From: Plantactinospora soyae
GTDB lineage: Bacteria > Actinomycetota > Actinomycetes > Mycobacteriales > Micromonosporaceae
Assembly: GCF_014874095.1 (NCBI RefSeq)
Contig: NZ_JADBEB010000001.1
Span: forward strand, 9,424,001 to 9,488,000
Direction of reading: 5' to 3'
DNA: 64,000 nt
This document shows positions 39,032 to 49,702 of this stretch, one piece after another; the first letter of the stretch is position 1; every line of letters begins with the position of its first letter. Under the pieces are notes generated by a model. That model was given only the letters and a program-made list of their open reading frames with translations, searched no databases and was not told the DNA's origin. A program made the position numbers and the translations under genes.

Positions 39032-41773
39032 TCAGCCCCGCGCGCAGCTGACCGTCGCCGGTACGGCGTTCGTGCCGGTCCCGCCGCCGATGAAGCCGAA
39101 CGTGGTGGACGAGTTGACGGCCAGGTTGCCGTTGTACGCCGCGTTGCGCACCGAGACCGACGAACCGGTCTGGGTGTGGGTGCCGCCCCAGATCTGGCTG
39201 ATCGTCTGTCCGTTCGCGAAACTCCAGCCCACGGTCCAGCCGGTCATCGCCGACGTACCGGTGTTCTGGACCGTCACCTCGGCCTGGAAGCCGCCCTGCC
39301 AGGAGCCGGTCACCCGGTAGGCGGCCGAGCAGCCACCACTCGGCGGTGCCGAGGTGGGTGGTGTCGTCGGCGGCCGGGTGGTGGGTGGCGTGGTCGGCGG
39401 CCGGGTGGTGGGTGGCGTCGTGGTCGGCTGGGTCGTCGGCGGTCGGGTGGTCGGGGTGGCGGTCGGCCCGCCCAGCCGATCGGCGACCAGGATCCCCCGG
39501 CCGTTCGTACCCAGGTAGACCCGGCCGTAGACCCTCGGGTCACCGGTCAGCGCCTCGCCCATGTTGCCGTACTGGTGCTGGTCGTCGTTGATCCGGACCC
39601 AGACCCCACCGGAGTTGTCCGACCGGTACACCCCGCGTACGCCGTCGACGGTGCCGACCAGGAAGACGGCCGGGTACGTCTGCCCCGGTGCCGCCCGGCC
39701 GAAGCCGACGTTGACCGCGCCGCTCACGTTGGCGAGCTTGGTGAAGCTGGCACCGGAGTCGGTCGACCGGAACAGCCCGGTCTCCCCGGCCAGCCAGATG
39801 TCGCCCTCGGCGCCCGCCACCGCCTTGAACTTCGCGTCCGTGCTCGGCAACCCGGTCGCGGCGGTGGCGGTGAAGCTCTGCCCACCGTTGGTGCTGACGT
39901 AGAACCGGCCGGCCGAGTAGCCGTAGAACTTGTTCGGGTTCACCCGGTCGGACTCGATCCGGGCGTTGGCCGGGATGCCGCTGGACTGGCTCCACGAGTT
40001 GCCGTACCCGACCGAGTAGACCACCTGCTGGCCCGAGTCGCCGGGTGCCCAGACGAACCGGCTGCCGTCGGCCGCCGTGGCGACCGTGCCGCCGTTGTTG
40101 ATCCCGCCCGGCTCCTGCGCCTGGAACCAGTTCGCCCCGCCGTCGGTGGAGAAGGCGACGTGGCTGTCGTTGGGCCGCTCGGAGTCGGCGAAGTTGCCGG
40201 TCCGGACCATGATCCCCGGGTTCAGCTCGGCGAAGTCCAGGCTGGTGGTGCTGGTGAAGTACGGCTGCTGGAACATCATCGGCGGTACGGCGTCGATGTT
40301 GGCGTGCCGGAAGCCGCCGATGTCGCCGAGCCCGCTGACCAGCGGGGCACCGGACGGCGGGCTGATCAGGTCCAGTACGGCGGTCTCCTCCAGCCCCCGG
40401 ACCATCGGCCGGATGGTGAGGGTGCCGCCGCTGTCCCAGTTGCGCAGGTTGGTGGTGCCGTAGATGGTGGCGCCGGTGCCGTACATCAGCCGGTTGCCGT
40501 CGAACGGGTCGATCTCCAGGGACTCGTTCATCCAGCCGAGCTTCGGCGCCTCCTCCGGCGGGGCCGGGTTGGCGCCGAGGGAGAGCCACGGGACCGAGCT
40601 GATGTCCATGGTGTAGCGCTTGGTCCGGTTCGGGTACGCCCCGAAGTCCCAGATCCGGGTCCAGGTCGCGCCGCCGTCCGTACTGCGCCAGAAGATCGCG
40701 TCCGGCCACCAGGAGATCTGCGTGGCCACCATGATGGTGTTCGGGTTCTGTCGGTCGATGGTCAGACCGCTGTACCCGAAGTACGCGTCGGCGCTGCTGG
40801 ACGGGATCGGGCTGATCTGGGTCCAGGCGCCGGTCGAGCGGTTGAACTTCCAGACGTCGCCCTTGGCCCCGTCGTACGGGCCGCCGGTGTCGCTGGTGGC
40901 GATGTAGAGGAACCCGCCGACCGGGTCGACGACACCCTTGTGCGCGAGGTAGCCGGTCGGCTGCCCGGCGATCCGTTCCCAGCTCGTACCGCCGTTGGTG
41001 CTGCGGTAGACCGGGTTGGCCTTGTCGGCGACCCCGACGTAGATGGTCTGGGTGGCGTTGCCGGCGGTGCCGGTGCTCTTGTCGAAGCTCACCCAGGTGA
41101 CACCCTGGTTGCCGTTGAGGTAGTTGTTGGGGTCGTTCGGATCCTGGGCGTAGTTGCCGACGTTCGGGAAGTTGGTCACCTTCGCCCAGGTGGCGCCGTA
41201 GTCGGTGCTGCGCCAGAGCCCGTTCCCGCCCTCGGCACCGTAGTAGAGGGTGCTGTTCCGGTTGGGGTCGACCGCGAGCCGCTCGCCCTGGCCCCGGCCC
41301 GGCATGTTGCCGCCGACCTTGAACGGCAACTGGTACGCCTGCCAGGTGTTGCCCCTGTCGGTGGAGCGGAGGATCCCGCCGTTGTTCGGGTCCCAGTCGT
41401 TGGTGTACATCCCGACGGCCGCGTACACCCGGTTGGTCTGCACCGGATCGGTGGCCATGCTCAGCACGCCGTTCCAGCCCCACCGGTCCCAGCCCACCCA
41501 GTCCAGCAGCGGGGTCCAGGACTGGCTGGACTGCTCCCAGCGGTAGGCCCCGCCGATGTCGGTACGGGCGTAGATCAGGTTCCGCTCGGTGGGGTTGAAG
41601 ATGATGCCCGGAACGAAGCCGCCGCCGTCGATCCGGACGTTCCGCCACGAGTACGGCTCGGCCGCGGCCGCCGAGGCCGGTGCGGCGGAGGGGCTGACGG
41701 CGACCTGGGCCACCACGGCCACCGCGCCGGCGGCCACTACGGCCGCGAGCGCACTGGCGAGACTTCTACGCAT
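39032..41773 (-). CDS. Secreted xyloglucanase, GH74 with CBM2
   Basis: This 913-residue enzyme is built like bacterial GH74 xyloglucanases. It has a Sec signal (MRRSLASALAAVVAAG..., cut near ASAAAA), then two seven-bladed beta-propellers (residues ~45-765) with many Asp-box-like repeats such as LRSTDRGNTW, LWRSTDYGATW and FWRSTDGGATW. The first catalytic Asp lies in YARTDIGGAYRW. A Thr/Pro linker and a C-terminal CBM2 follow (VTGSWQGGFQAEVTVQNTG, MTGWTVGWSFANGQ). ATG at 41773 follows AGGGAG. Together with the amylase and CBM2-Cip1 proteins it indicates plant-polymer use. Confidence 0.95.
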   Translation of the reverse strand: MRRSLASALAAVVAAGAVAVVAQVAVSPSAAPASAAAAEPYSWRNVRIDGGGFVPGIIFNPTERNLIYARTDIGGAYRWEQSSQSWTPLLDWVGWDRWGWNGVLSMATDPVQTNRVYAAVGMYTNDWDPNNGGILRSTDRGNTWQAYQLPFKVGGNMPGRGQGERLAVDPNRNSTLYYGAEGGNGLWRSTDYGATWAKVTNFPNVGNYAQDPNDPNNYLNGNQGVTWVSFDKSTGTAGNATQTIYVGVADKANPVYRSTNGGTSWERIAGQPTGYLAHKGVVDPVGGFLYIATSDTGGPYDGAKGDVWKFNRSTGAWTQISPIPSSSADAYFGYSGLTIDRQNPNTIMVATQISWWPDAIFWRSTDGGATWTRIWDFGAYPNRTKRYTMDISSVPWLSLGANPAPPEEAPKLGWMNESLEIDPFDGNRLMYGTGATIYGTTNLRNWDSGGTLTIRPMVRGLEETAVLDLISPPSGAPLVSGLGDIGGFRHANIDAVPPMMFQQPYFTSTTSLDFAELNPGIMVRTGNFADSERPNDSHVAFSTDGGANWFQAQEPGGINNGGTVATAADGSRFVWAPGDSGQQVVYSVGYGNSWSQSSGIPANARIESDRVNPNKFYGYSAGRFYVSTNGGQSFTATAATGLPSTDAKFKAVAGAEGDIWLAGETGLFRSTDSGASFTKLANVSGAVNVGFGRAAPGQTYPAVFLVGTVDGVRGVYRSDNSGGVWVRINDDQHQYGNMGEALTGDPRVYGRVYLGTNGRGILVADRLGGPTATPTTRPPTTQPTTTPPTTRPPTTPPTTRPPTTPPTSAPPSGGCSAAYRVTGSWQGGFQAEVTVQNTGTSAMTGWTVGWSFANGQTISQIWGGTHTQTGSSVSVRNAAYNGNLAVNSSTTFGFIGGGTGTNAVPATVSCARG

Positions 41774-41901
41774 GTACGGCTCCCTGTGTCGAAGAGCTTG
41801 CGCCGACCGGCGTACCCGGGGGAACGGCACGCCGGAGAGGACAACCGCCCGGCACGGCGAGCGTTCCGCGGATGGTCACCGGAGACGGTCCGAGCCGTCC
41901 G

Positions 41902-41953
41902 GTTCCGGCGGTCGCGTACGTGGACCTGTTCCGGCGGTCGCGTGCGTGGACGT
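41902..41953. repeat. 26-bp direct repeat (two copies) upstream of the GH74 gene
   Basis: GTTCCGGCGGTCGCGTACGTGGAC... occurs at 41902-41927 and again with three base changes at 41928-41953. It lies in the 350-bp gap between the GH74 gene and the next membrane-protein gene, and no gene is supported here. Confidence 0.85.
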
Positions 41954-42047
41954 GCGATCTCGATCGGGAGCTGCCCTGGGCTCCCGTGGCGTCGTCCTGG
42001 CTCCCTCGACGGCCTCGTGCAGACGTTCACACACGCCTGCGCTCGCT

Positions 42048-42070
42048 GTCAATAGTTTGACTAGTAAACT
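42048..42070 (-). promoter_or_regulatory. Candidate promoter/operator of the xyloglucanase gene
   Basis: On the minus strand TTGACA (42053-42048) is a consensus -35. Directly upstream, AGTTT-N7-AAACT (42054-42070) forms a short palindrome containing ACTAGT. This is the only AT-rich point in the gap. It could be the site of a sugar-responsive regulator; the regulator is unknown. Confidence 0.45.
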
Positions 42071-42080
42071 AAGCCTGGCC

Positions 42081-42113
42081 GCCCGCCCGCGCTCCATCGT
42101 GGATGGGGCGGGC
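42081..42113 (-). terminator. Hairpin after the GT-C-like membrane protein gene
   Basis: GCCCGCCC (42081-42088) pairs with GGGCGGGC (42106-42113), with CCATC/GATGG pairing near the loop, 11 bp past the stop at 42124. Confidence 0.6.
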
Positions 42114-42123
42114 GGGCCGCGCG

Positions 42124-44316
42124 TCAGCCGAGTCGGAACACCACCGAGCCGGAGACCTCTTCGCGGGAGATGCCCAACCCGTCCACCGGCCGGATCAACG
42201 CGTCCTGCCACGGCGTACCCGGCAGATACTCCGGCAGCACCACCACGGTACGGATGCCCAGGTCACGCAGGTAGCTGACGCTGCCCTGGTCGGGGAAGGC
42301 CGCCGTCATGGCGTGGGTCTGCGCCTGCGACTCCGGGGTGAAGGCGGCCAGCCCGTTCACTATCTTCGGGAAGTTGTCGGTGGACCAGAGCATCACGCTG
42401 AACTCCAGCGTTCCGCTGGCCGGCAGCACCAGCAGTGGCCCCTGCGCCGTACGCATGGCCGCCGGCTGGGGCAGCACCGGCGCGTGTGGAGTGGTGTTGA
42501 CGCCCTCCAGAAGGATCAGGGCGAGCGGCACCAGCGCGAGCAGCCGTACCAGGATCTTCCTGACGTCGGCGGCCCGCTCGGCCGGCGCCTTCCGGTCGGT
42601 GTCCTCGACGCCCGGCGGCGGCTGGTACGCGGCCGGCCGCAGCAGCGGCACCGGCCCGTCCGCCCGCTCTGCCGGTCCGGCGTCCACGGCATCCGACCCG
42701 CCGGACGATCCGGCGTCCGGGTCCGGGTCCGGGTCCGCCCCGACGGACGACCCGGCCGGCGCCCCGGCCGCCGACGCGCCGGAACGCGCGGGGTCGGCGG
42801 CTGAGTCGGCGGCGTGGCCGGCGCTGGTGGAGTCGTCAGCGTCGGAGTCGGAGTCGGCGGCCTTGCCCGGAGCCGTGTCCGCGGTTCCGTTCGGGTTCCG
42901 GCCCGGGTCCCGGTCGGCGGGACGGTCGGTGGCCGACGGCCGCGCCGTCATCGCGCTGAGCGCCCCGGCGGCCAGGATCCCGAGCAGCAGCGTTGTCCAG
43001 ATCACGAGCCGGCCGGAGGTACGGATCGCGTCCCAGCCGGGAGCGTGCAGCACCAGCGTGGCGTACCCGGGGTTACCGTCGCCGCCGAAGTTCGTGCCGC
43101 TGGCCAGTGCGACGCTGACCAGTACCCCGACGCCGAGCAGCACCCGGTGCCGCAGCCGCCACACCGAGAAGAAGAGCCCGGCGAACGCGAGGCCGATCAG
43201 CACGACTCCCGGCAGCAGGGTCATCTCACCGGCGAAGCTGAGGCTCTCCCGGGCGGCGGCGTGCCGCTCGCCCCAGAGCCAGTTCTCCGGCGGCGCGGTC
43301 AGGAAGCCCCGCATCGGTGGCGAGAACTGCGCCACGTGCTCCAGCGTCCGCCGACCGGCCGGATGCCGGGCCACCACCTCCAGATACGGCAACGCCATGA
43401 GCAGCGTGACCCCGGTGAACACCACGCCGCCAGCCAGGTCGGCGACGAGCAGCCGGCGCCCGAACACCGGGCGGCTCCGACGCCACCAGGACCAGCCGAA
43501 CGTGCCGACCGCGGCCAGGCAGACCAACGCCAGGACGTAGCCGAAGGGCAGCCCGATGCCGAAGCCCAGCGTCATCTGCCACGCCGCCACCAGCCAGCCG
43601 GCAAAGGCCCAGCCGGGACGTCGCCGGTCCGGCCGGTACCCGTGCCGCAGTGACCAGCCGTGTCCCCGGGCCAGCATCGCCAGGGCCAGCGCGATGCCGC
43701 CGATCGACAGCACGTGCAGGTGGCCGGCCTGGGCCAACTTCCACGGGGCGTACCCGAAGGCGACCCCGGCCGCCGCCGCGCCGATCCGGCCCGCGCCGAG
43801 CTGCCGAACCAGGGCGTACGCGCCGACGAAGGCGAGGGCGTGGGTCAGGACGTACAGGATGTTGTAACGCACGACGCCCGCGACCGGGCCCTCGCCGATC
43901 ATGCCCGCCGGGGCGTACCCGAGGAGGGTGTCGGAGTAGGCATAGGTGTACGGCTCGGGATAGAAGGTATTCGAGTGCCACAACTGGGTGGGATCGTGCA
44001 GCAGCCCGTGCCCGCCCCAGGCGATCTGCCAGGCCTGGAGGATCGGGTCACCGATGTCCTGTGGGACCGTCGAGGTGATGTCGCGCAGCGTCGGCCAGGT
44101 CAGCAGTACGGCGAGCAGCAGCCCACCGAGCACGGCGAGCATCCACTCGTGCGTGACCAGGCGTACGACGGCGCCCCGGAGCCGGCGCCCCGATCCGGTG
44201 CGCCCGGTACCGTCCCCGCCCGCCCCGCCCGCCCGGCGCGGCCCGGCCGTCGCCTCCGACCCGTCGCCGGTCCGTTCGTCCTGCCCGGCCGGCACTGTCT
44301 GCCGCTCGATCGTCAT
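42124..44316 (-). CDS. Polytopic membrane protein with long disordered loop, possible GT-C glycosyltransferase
   Basis: This 730-residue protein has an N-terminal basic/Gly-rich tail, ~10 membrane helices, and near the start an extracytoplasmic motif DIGDPILQAWQIAWGGHGL, typical of GT-C or YfhO-like proteins. Around residues 455-570 lies an acidic, low-complexity loop of Asp, Ser, Ala and Pro (DSDSDADDST, GADPDPDPDAG). A final helix and an extracytoplasmic C-terminal domain follow (SYLRDLGIRTVVVLPEYLPG). No catalytic Asp can be assigned with certainty. ATG at 44316 is the likely start. The preceding gap of 267 bp shows no other gene. Confidence 0.75.
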   Translation of the reverse strand: MTIERQTVPAGQDERTGDGSEATAGPRRAGGAGGDGTGRTGSGRRLRGAVVRLVTHEWMLAVLGGLLLAVLLTWPTLRDITSTVPQDIGDPILQAWQIAWGGHGLLHDPTQLWHSNTFYPEPYTYAYSDTLLGYAPAGMIGEGPVAGVVRYNILYVLTHALAFVGAYALVRQLGAGRIGAAAAGVAFGYAPWKLAQAGHLHVLSIGGIALALAMLARGHGWSLRHGYRPDRRRPGWAFAGWLVAAWQMTLGFGIGLPFGYVLALVCLAAVGTFGWSWWRRSRPVFGRRLLVADLAGGVVFTGVTLLMALPYLEVVARHPAGRRTLEHVAQFSPPMRGFLTAPPENWLWGERHAAARESLSFAGEMTLLPGVVLIGLAFAGLFFSVWRLRHRVLLGVGVLVSVALASGTNFGGDGNPGYATLVLHAPGWDAIRTSGRLVIWTTLLLGILAAGALSAMTARPSATDRPADRDPGRNPNGTADTAPGKAADSDSDADDSTSAGHAADSAADPARSGASAAGAPAGSSVGADPDPDPDAGSSGGSDAVDAGPAERADGPVPLLRPAAYQPPPGVEDTDRKAPAERAADVRKILVRLLALVPLALILLEGVNTTPHAPVLPQPAAMRTAQGPLLVLPASGTLEFSVMLWSTDNFPKIVNGLAAFTPESQAQTHAMTAAFPDQGSVSYLRDLGIRTVVVLPEYLPGTPWQDALIRPVDGLGISREEVSGSVVFRLG

Positions 44317-44583
44317 CCGCCATGTCCTTCCGGCTCGGGCCCTGTCCACCCGCAGCACACCGGCATTGATGATTCCTGATGTGGTTCGGGCTGTCACTCC
44401 CGCTCTTCCCGGCTCACCCCGGTGGGGTGAGGAGACCTCACCCGAGCACGAGCGAGGGTCGAGTCAACGGGCGTGACCGGCGGGCCGCAGCCTACCGGGC
44501 GCGGGATCCGTCGGGTCGCGCTCCCGGCACGGTGCCCGCGACGCCACACGCCGCCTGGAACCTCGACCGTGGGAGGAACGACC

Positions 44584-45261
44584 ATGGCCACCCGGACGAC
44601 GATCCGCAGCGACGAGGAGATCCAGCGTGACGTGCTGGAGGAACTGGGCTGGGAGCCCCGGGTCCAGCCGAACGAGATCGGCGTCGCGGTCCGGGACGGC
44701 GTGGTGACCCTGAGCGGCTGGGTGGACAACTACGCCAAGAAGTGGTCGGCGGAGCGCGCCGCACACCGGGTGAACCGGGTCCGGGCGATCGCCAACGACA
44801 TCGAGGTACGGCTGCCGAGCTCCGCCGAGCGCACCGATCCGGAGATCGCGGCGGCCGCCGACCGGGCGCTGGAGTGGGACGCCTTCGTTCCGGTGGCGGC
44901 GCTCGACGTGACCGTCTCCAACGGCTGGGTCGTACTGCGGGGCGAGGTCGAGTGGGAGTACCAGCGGCGCGCCGCCGAGCAGGCCGTACGCCGGCTGTCC
45001 GGGGTACGCGGGTTGACCAACGGCATCTCGGTACAGCCTCGCGAGGAGCCGGCGTCGGACGAGATCTCCGAACGGATCCGAAGCGCCCTGCTGCGCAGCG
45101 TGGAGACCGACGCGGCCCGGATCGACATCCGGATCGAGGGCGATTCGGTGATCCTGGCCGGTACCGTCCGATCCTGGCTGGAACGCGAGGAGGCCGAACG
45201 GGTCGCCTGGTCCGCGCCCGGAGTGACCAGCGTGGACAACCACATCACCGTACGGCTGTGA
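44584..45261 (+). CDS. Triple BON-domain protein
   Basis: This 225-residue protein consists of three BON domains: residues ~10-75 (EVRDGVVTLSGWVDNYAKKW-type), ~82-148 (VTVSNGWVVLRGEVEWEYQR) and ~158-225 (IEGDSVILAGTVRSWLEREEAE). Each has the beta-alpha-beta pattern with a conserved G(V/W)V(T/V)L. BON domains bind phospholipid or proteins, and OsmY-like relatives appear under osmotic or envelope stress. There is no signal peptide, so the protein is cytoplasmic as drawn. ATG at 44584 follows GGGAGG. It is convergent with the LuxR-type regulator, leaving 19 bp between stops. Confidence 0.9.
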   Translation: MATRTTIRSDEEIQRDVLEELGWEPRVQPNEIGVAVRDGVVTLSGWVDNYAKKWSAERAAHRVNRVRAIANDIEVRLPSSAERTDPEIAAAADRALEWDAFVPVAALDVTVSNGWVVLRGEVEWEYQRRAAEQAVRRLSGVRGLTNGISVQPREEPASDEISERIRSALLRSVETDAARIDIRIEGDSVILAGTVRSWLEREEAERVAWSAPGVTSVDNHITVRL

Positions 45262-45280
45262 CGGCTCGCCCGGCCGCCCC

Positions 45281-48169
45281 TCAGAGCAGCTTCCGCTCGC
45301 GGGCCCGGCGTACGGCGTCCCGGCGTCGGGTCGCGTCGAGCTTCCGGTAGATGTTGCGGACGTGCGTCTTGATGGTGTTCACCGAGAGCGACATCTCCGC
45401 GGCGATCTCGACATTCGACAGGATGCTCTGGAGGTAGCGGAGCACGGTCAGCTCCCGCTCGGTGAGCGGCTCGCCGAGCAGCGGCGTCACCGTCGGCGAC
45501 GGCCTGCCCGCACCGTCGATGGCGCCGAGCAGCTCGCTGACCAGGGGCCAGAACGCCGTACCCGCGTCGAGGTGCGCGGCGAGCAGCTCCCGTACCGGCG
45601 GATCGGCCCTGGTGAAGACCTGCCGGAAGCCCTCCGGCTCGGCCAACTGGAGCACCCGTTCCAGGCTCCGCGCGGCCCGTCGGTGATCGCCGGTCAGCCG
45701 GGTCGCCTCCGCGCCGAGCAGGCCGGCCTCCAGCCGGACCGGCAACGGCCAGCCCGCCGCGTCCGGACAGTCCCAGTCCGGCAGCGTACGCACCGTGCCG
45801 CGCGGATCCCCGGCCAACAGGTACGTCCGGGCGAGCGCGACCGCCACCGGTACGCCGCCCCCCTCCACCGCCGGAATCAGCAGTTCACGGGCCAGTTCGA
45901 CGTCACCGTGCGCGATTCGCAGTTCGGCCTCGGCGATCAGCAGCCAGTGCGCCAGTGGTGAATTCTCGGCCCGGTCGCCCAACCGCCGGCGGCTCTCCGT
46001 CAACGCCTGGTGCGCACCGGTCAGATCGCCCCGATCGCGCAGCAACCGGGCCTGGAGCATGCCGATCAGGCCGACGACCAGCGGCTCGTCGGTGTCCTCG
46101 GCCGCCCGCACGCTCCGCAGCACATTGGAGCCGGCGTCGTCGCGGCGGTCCCGGTGCACTGCGACGAGGGCCTGGGCCAGGTGCGCGTGTACGCCATCGG
46201 CCGGCCGGACCAGGCCACCGAACGGTACGGCGCCCAGCGTCGCCCGAGCGGCCTGCTCGGCGGCGGTCAGTTCACCCCGGATCGCCCGGGCCAGTGCCAG
46301 CCGCCCGAGACACAACCGCGCGGTCCGGGACAGCCCGGTACGGGTCGCTTCGGCCATCCCGTCGACGATGTCGACCTCGGCGATCCCCAGTTGCCCGGTC
46401 CCGAACCGCAGTGCGGCGGGGACGATCCGGGCCACGGTCCGGCCCCACGCCTCCGGATCGGTCCGGTCGGCCCCGGCCGGCTGTAGCAGTTCGGCGACGC
46501 CGACCCGGACCACCCGCTCGCCGGAAGCCAGGGCGGCGGCCCCTCGGATCTCCGGCTCGTCCGGAGCCAGGGCAGCGACACCGACCCGGACCGCCGGCTG
46601 GTCGGGAGCCAGCGCGGCGACGCCGGCCCGGATTGCCGGCTCGTCGGCGGCCAGGTGGGCGACGGCCAGCCGCAGTGCCACGGCGATCCGCCGGAACCGG
46701 TCCCGCCGCACGTCGTCGAGCAGCTCCGCGTACTCGGACGCCCGGTCCAGATGACCGGTCGCGGCGATCGGGTCCCGGCCGTCCAGCCGCTCGGCGGCAC
46801 ACGCCAGGCCGAGTTCGGGATCGGCCCGGACCCGCTCGGCGGGGGGCGGCGACGGTGCCGGCCGTACCGGACCGCACTGGCCGTACGGGAGCAGGTCCGG
46901 CCAGTGCCGGAGCAGTACGGCGATCGCGTACGCCCGGTCGTCGGCGGCGAGCGCGTGCCGGAGGGCCTCGGCCGGCAGGTCGTTCGCGGCGAACCAGGTC
47001 GCCGCCCGACGGTGCAGCCGCGCCACCTGCTCCGCAGGGCGTCGGTTCACCTCGGCCCGGAGCAGTTCGCCGAGCATCGGATGGCAGCGGTACGCCGCAG
47101 GGCGGCTGCCGAGCGGAATCACGAACCCACCGTGCCGGTCGAGTTCGGTCAGTAGCCGGTCGCCATCGGTGCGGTCGGTCAACGCGTTGAGCAGGTCCGC
47201 CGAGAAGCCCGCCACCAGAGACGCCCGGCAGAACGCGTCGCGGGTCTGCGTGGACAGACCGGCGAGCACCTCTTCGGTCAGGTAGCCGGCGACCGCCGGA
47301 TGTTCTCCGGTGAACTCGTCGACGAACCGGGCCGGATCGGGATGTCCCGGCAGGGCCAGGGCGGCGAACCGCAGCCCGGCGGGCCACCCCTCGGTACGGC
47401 CGTACAGCCCCCGGGTCTGTTCCGTCGGCAGGGGCACCGCGTACGCGGCGAACAGGTCCGCGACCTCCTCGGGGCGGAACGCCAGGTCAGCGGCACGAAT
47501 CTCGGTCAACTCACCGCTGAGCCGCCAGCGGTGCAGGGCCAGCCCGGGATCCTTCCGGCAGCCGATCACCAGCCTGAGCCGGCCTGCCGTGTGCCGGAGC
47601 AGGAACTCCAGCCCGCTCGACACCTCGGGGTCGTCCACCTGGTGCAGGTCGTCCAGGACCACGATGACCGGTTCGGCCCGTCGGGTCAGCTCGTCGGCAA
47701 GCTGCTCCAGTCCGTACCCGGAAGCCGGTTGGTACCCGGCATCCGGTTCCTGTCCGGTCGTGGCCGAACCCAACGCGGCGGCCAGATATGACCAGAGCCG
47801 CTCTCCACCGTCCCCCGGCTCCAGTGAGAGCCAGCCCAGCCGGGGAGGTTCCGCCGGTGTGGCAGTCGGGTGCTCCGTTTCGCCGCGCGCCCGGTACCAG
47901 GAACTGAGCAGGACCGTCTTGCCCCAGCCCGCGGCGGCCGACACCAGGGTCAGCGGACCGGCCGTCCCCGCGTCGAGCAGCTCGAACAGTCTGGGTCGGG
48001 GCAGCAGAACCGCACCGGGTTGCGCGACGACGGCCAGTTTCGCGGTGAGCAGCGGCACCGTCGGGCCGGCGTCCGGGCGGGCCAGCACTGTCGCGCTGCC
48101 TCGCGGTGACGCGGTGGTGCTGCTTCGCGGTGGCGCGGTCGCGACGTCCTCGATCCGTTCCGTCGACAA
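45281..48169 (-). CDS. MalT/LAL-type LuxR-family regulator
   Basis: This 962-residue protein has an N-terminal STAND/NTPase domain with Walker A SAAAGWGKT and Walker B-like VIVVLDDLHQVDDPEV. A winged segment and a helical (TPR-like) repeat region follow, residues ~400-870. The end is a LuxR-type HTH: LTERELTVLRYLQSILSNVE followed by AAEMSLSVNTIKTHVRNIY. It belongs to the MalT/LAL class, which senses an inducer and polymerises with ATP. A stretch of near-repeats (VRVGVAALAPDEP, positions about 46500-46640) breaks the helical region. TTG at 48169 follows GAGGGGGA. Target genes are unknown. Confidence 0.9.
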   Translation of the reverse strand: MSTERIEDVATAPPRSSTTASPRGSATVLARPDAGPTVPLLTAKLAVVAQPGAVLLPRPRLFELLDAGTAGPLTLVSAAAGWGKTVLLSSWYRARGETEHPTATPAEPPRLGWLSLEPGDGGERLWSYLAAALGSATTGQEPDAGYQPASGYGLEQLADELTRRAEPVIVVLDDLHQVDDPEVSSGLEFLLRHTAGRLRLVIGCRKDPGLALHRWRLSGELTEIRAADLAFRPEEVADLFAAYAVPLPTEQTRGLYGRTEGWPAGLRFAALALPGHPDPARFVDEFTGEHPAVAGYLTEEVLAGLSTQTRDAFCRASLVAGFSADLLNALTDRTDGDRLLTELDRHGGFVIPLGSRPAAYRCHPMLGELLRAEVNRRPAEQVARLHRRAATWFAANDLPAEALRHALAADDRAYAIAVLLRHWPDLLPYGQCGPVRPAPSPPPAERVRADPELGLACAAERLDGRDPIAATGHLDRASEYAELLDDVRRDRFRRIAVALRLAVAHLAADEPAIRAGVAALAPDQPAVRVGVAALAPDEPEIRGAAALASGERVVRVGVAELLQPAGADRTDPEAWGRTVARIVPAALRFGTGQLGIAEVDIVDGMAEATRTGLSRTARLCLGRLALARAIRGELTAAEQAARATLGAVPFGGLVRPADGVHAHLAQALVAVHRDRRDDAGSNVLRSVRAAEDTDEPLVVGLIGMLQARLLRDRGDLTGAHQALTESRRRLGDRAENSPLAHWLLIAEAELRIAHGDVELARELLIPAVEGGGVPVAVALARTYLLAGDPRGTVRTLPDWDCPDAAGWPLPVRLEAGLLGAEATRLTGDHRRAARSLERVLQLAEPEGFRQVFTRADPPVRELLAAHLDAGTAFWPLVSELLGAIDGAGRPSPTVTPLLGEPLTERELTVLRYLQSILSNVEIAAEMSLSVNTIKTHVRNIYRKLDATRRRDAVRRARERKLL

Positions 48170-48276
48170 CGGTCCCCCTCCGGCCGACCCAGCTCAATTG
48201 CCCGAGGCGGATACCCCGACCGTCGCGGTTCACCCCTTGCGGACGAGCCAGGTTCACCCACCGGTCTCGGACGATG

Positions 48277-48357
48277 ACGGCTCGGGGCGGCGGAGGAGCG
48301 TGGACGGCTCGGAGCGGCGGAGGAGCGTGGACGGCTCGGAGCGGCGGAGGAGCGTGA
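48277..48357 (+). repeat. Three tandem 27-bp copies of a translation-start region
   Basis: The unit ACGGCTCGGAGCGGCGGAGG... (27 bp) occurs at 48277-48303, 48304-48330 and 48331-48357 with one base difference. Each copy contains GGAGGAGCGTG, i.e. a ribosome-binding sequence next to a GTG. The reading frame through the copies (VDGSERRRS x3) ends in a TGA that overlaps the alcohol dehydrogenase ATG at 48365. Confidence 0.9.
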
Positions 48358-48364
48358 TGAGCGA

Positions 48365-49522
<1,158 letters not shown>

Positions 49523-49702
49523 GCCCCCACCCCGTAGCGCCGCGACCCGGTCCTGTCGCGACCGGTCATCCTGTCGGTGGCGCCGACGCCGCTACCGCGT
49601 CTGCCGACCCGGGACGAGTGCCGGTACGCCCGGCGGGCGACCGGTGGCCGGAGCGGCTTGACCCTCGACCTGGTCGAGGCGGCAGAATTCCCCGACGTGG
49701 AC

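Noticed and set aside
39026-42055. Long plus-strand ORF (1009 codons) over the GH74 gene
   Set aside because: It is antisense to a clear xyloglucanase, is rich in Arg, Gly and Pro, and shows no domain. It is a by-product of high GC content.
48277-48357. CRISPR-like array (27-bp repeats)
   Set aside because: The units are contiguous without spacers, so this is a tandem duplication and not a CRISPR array.
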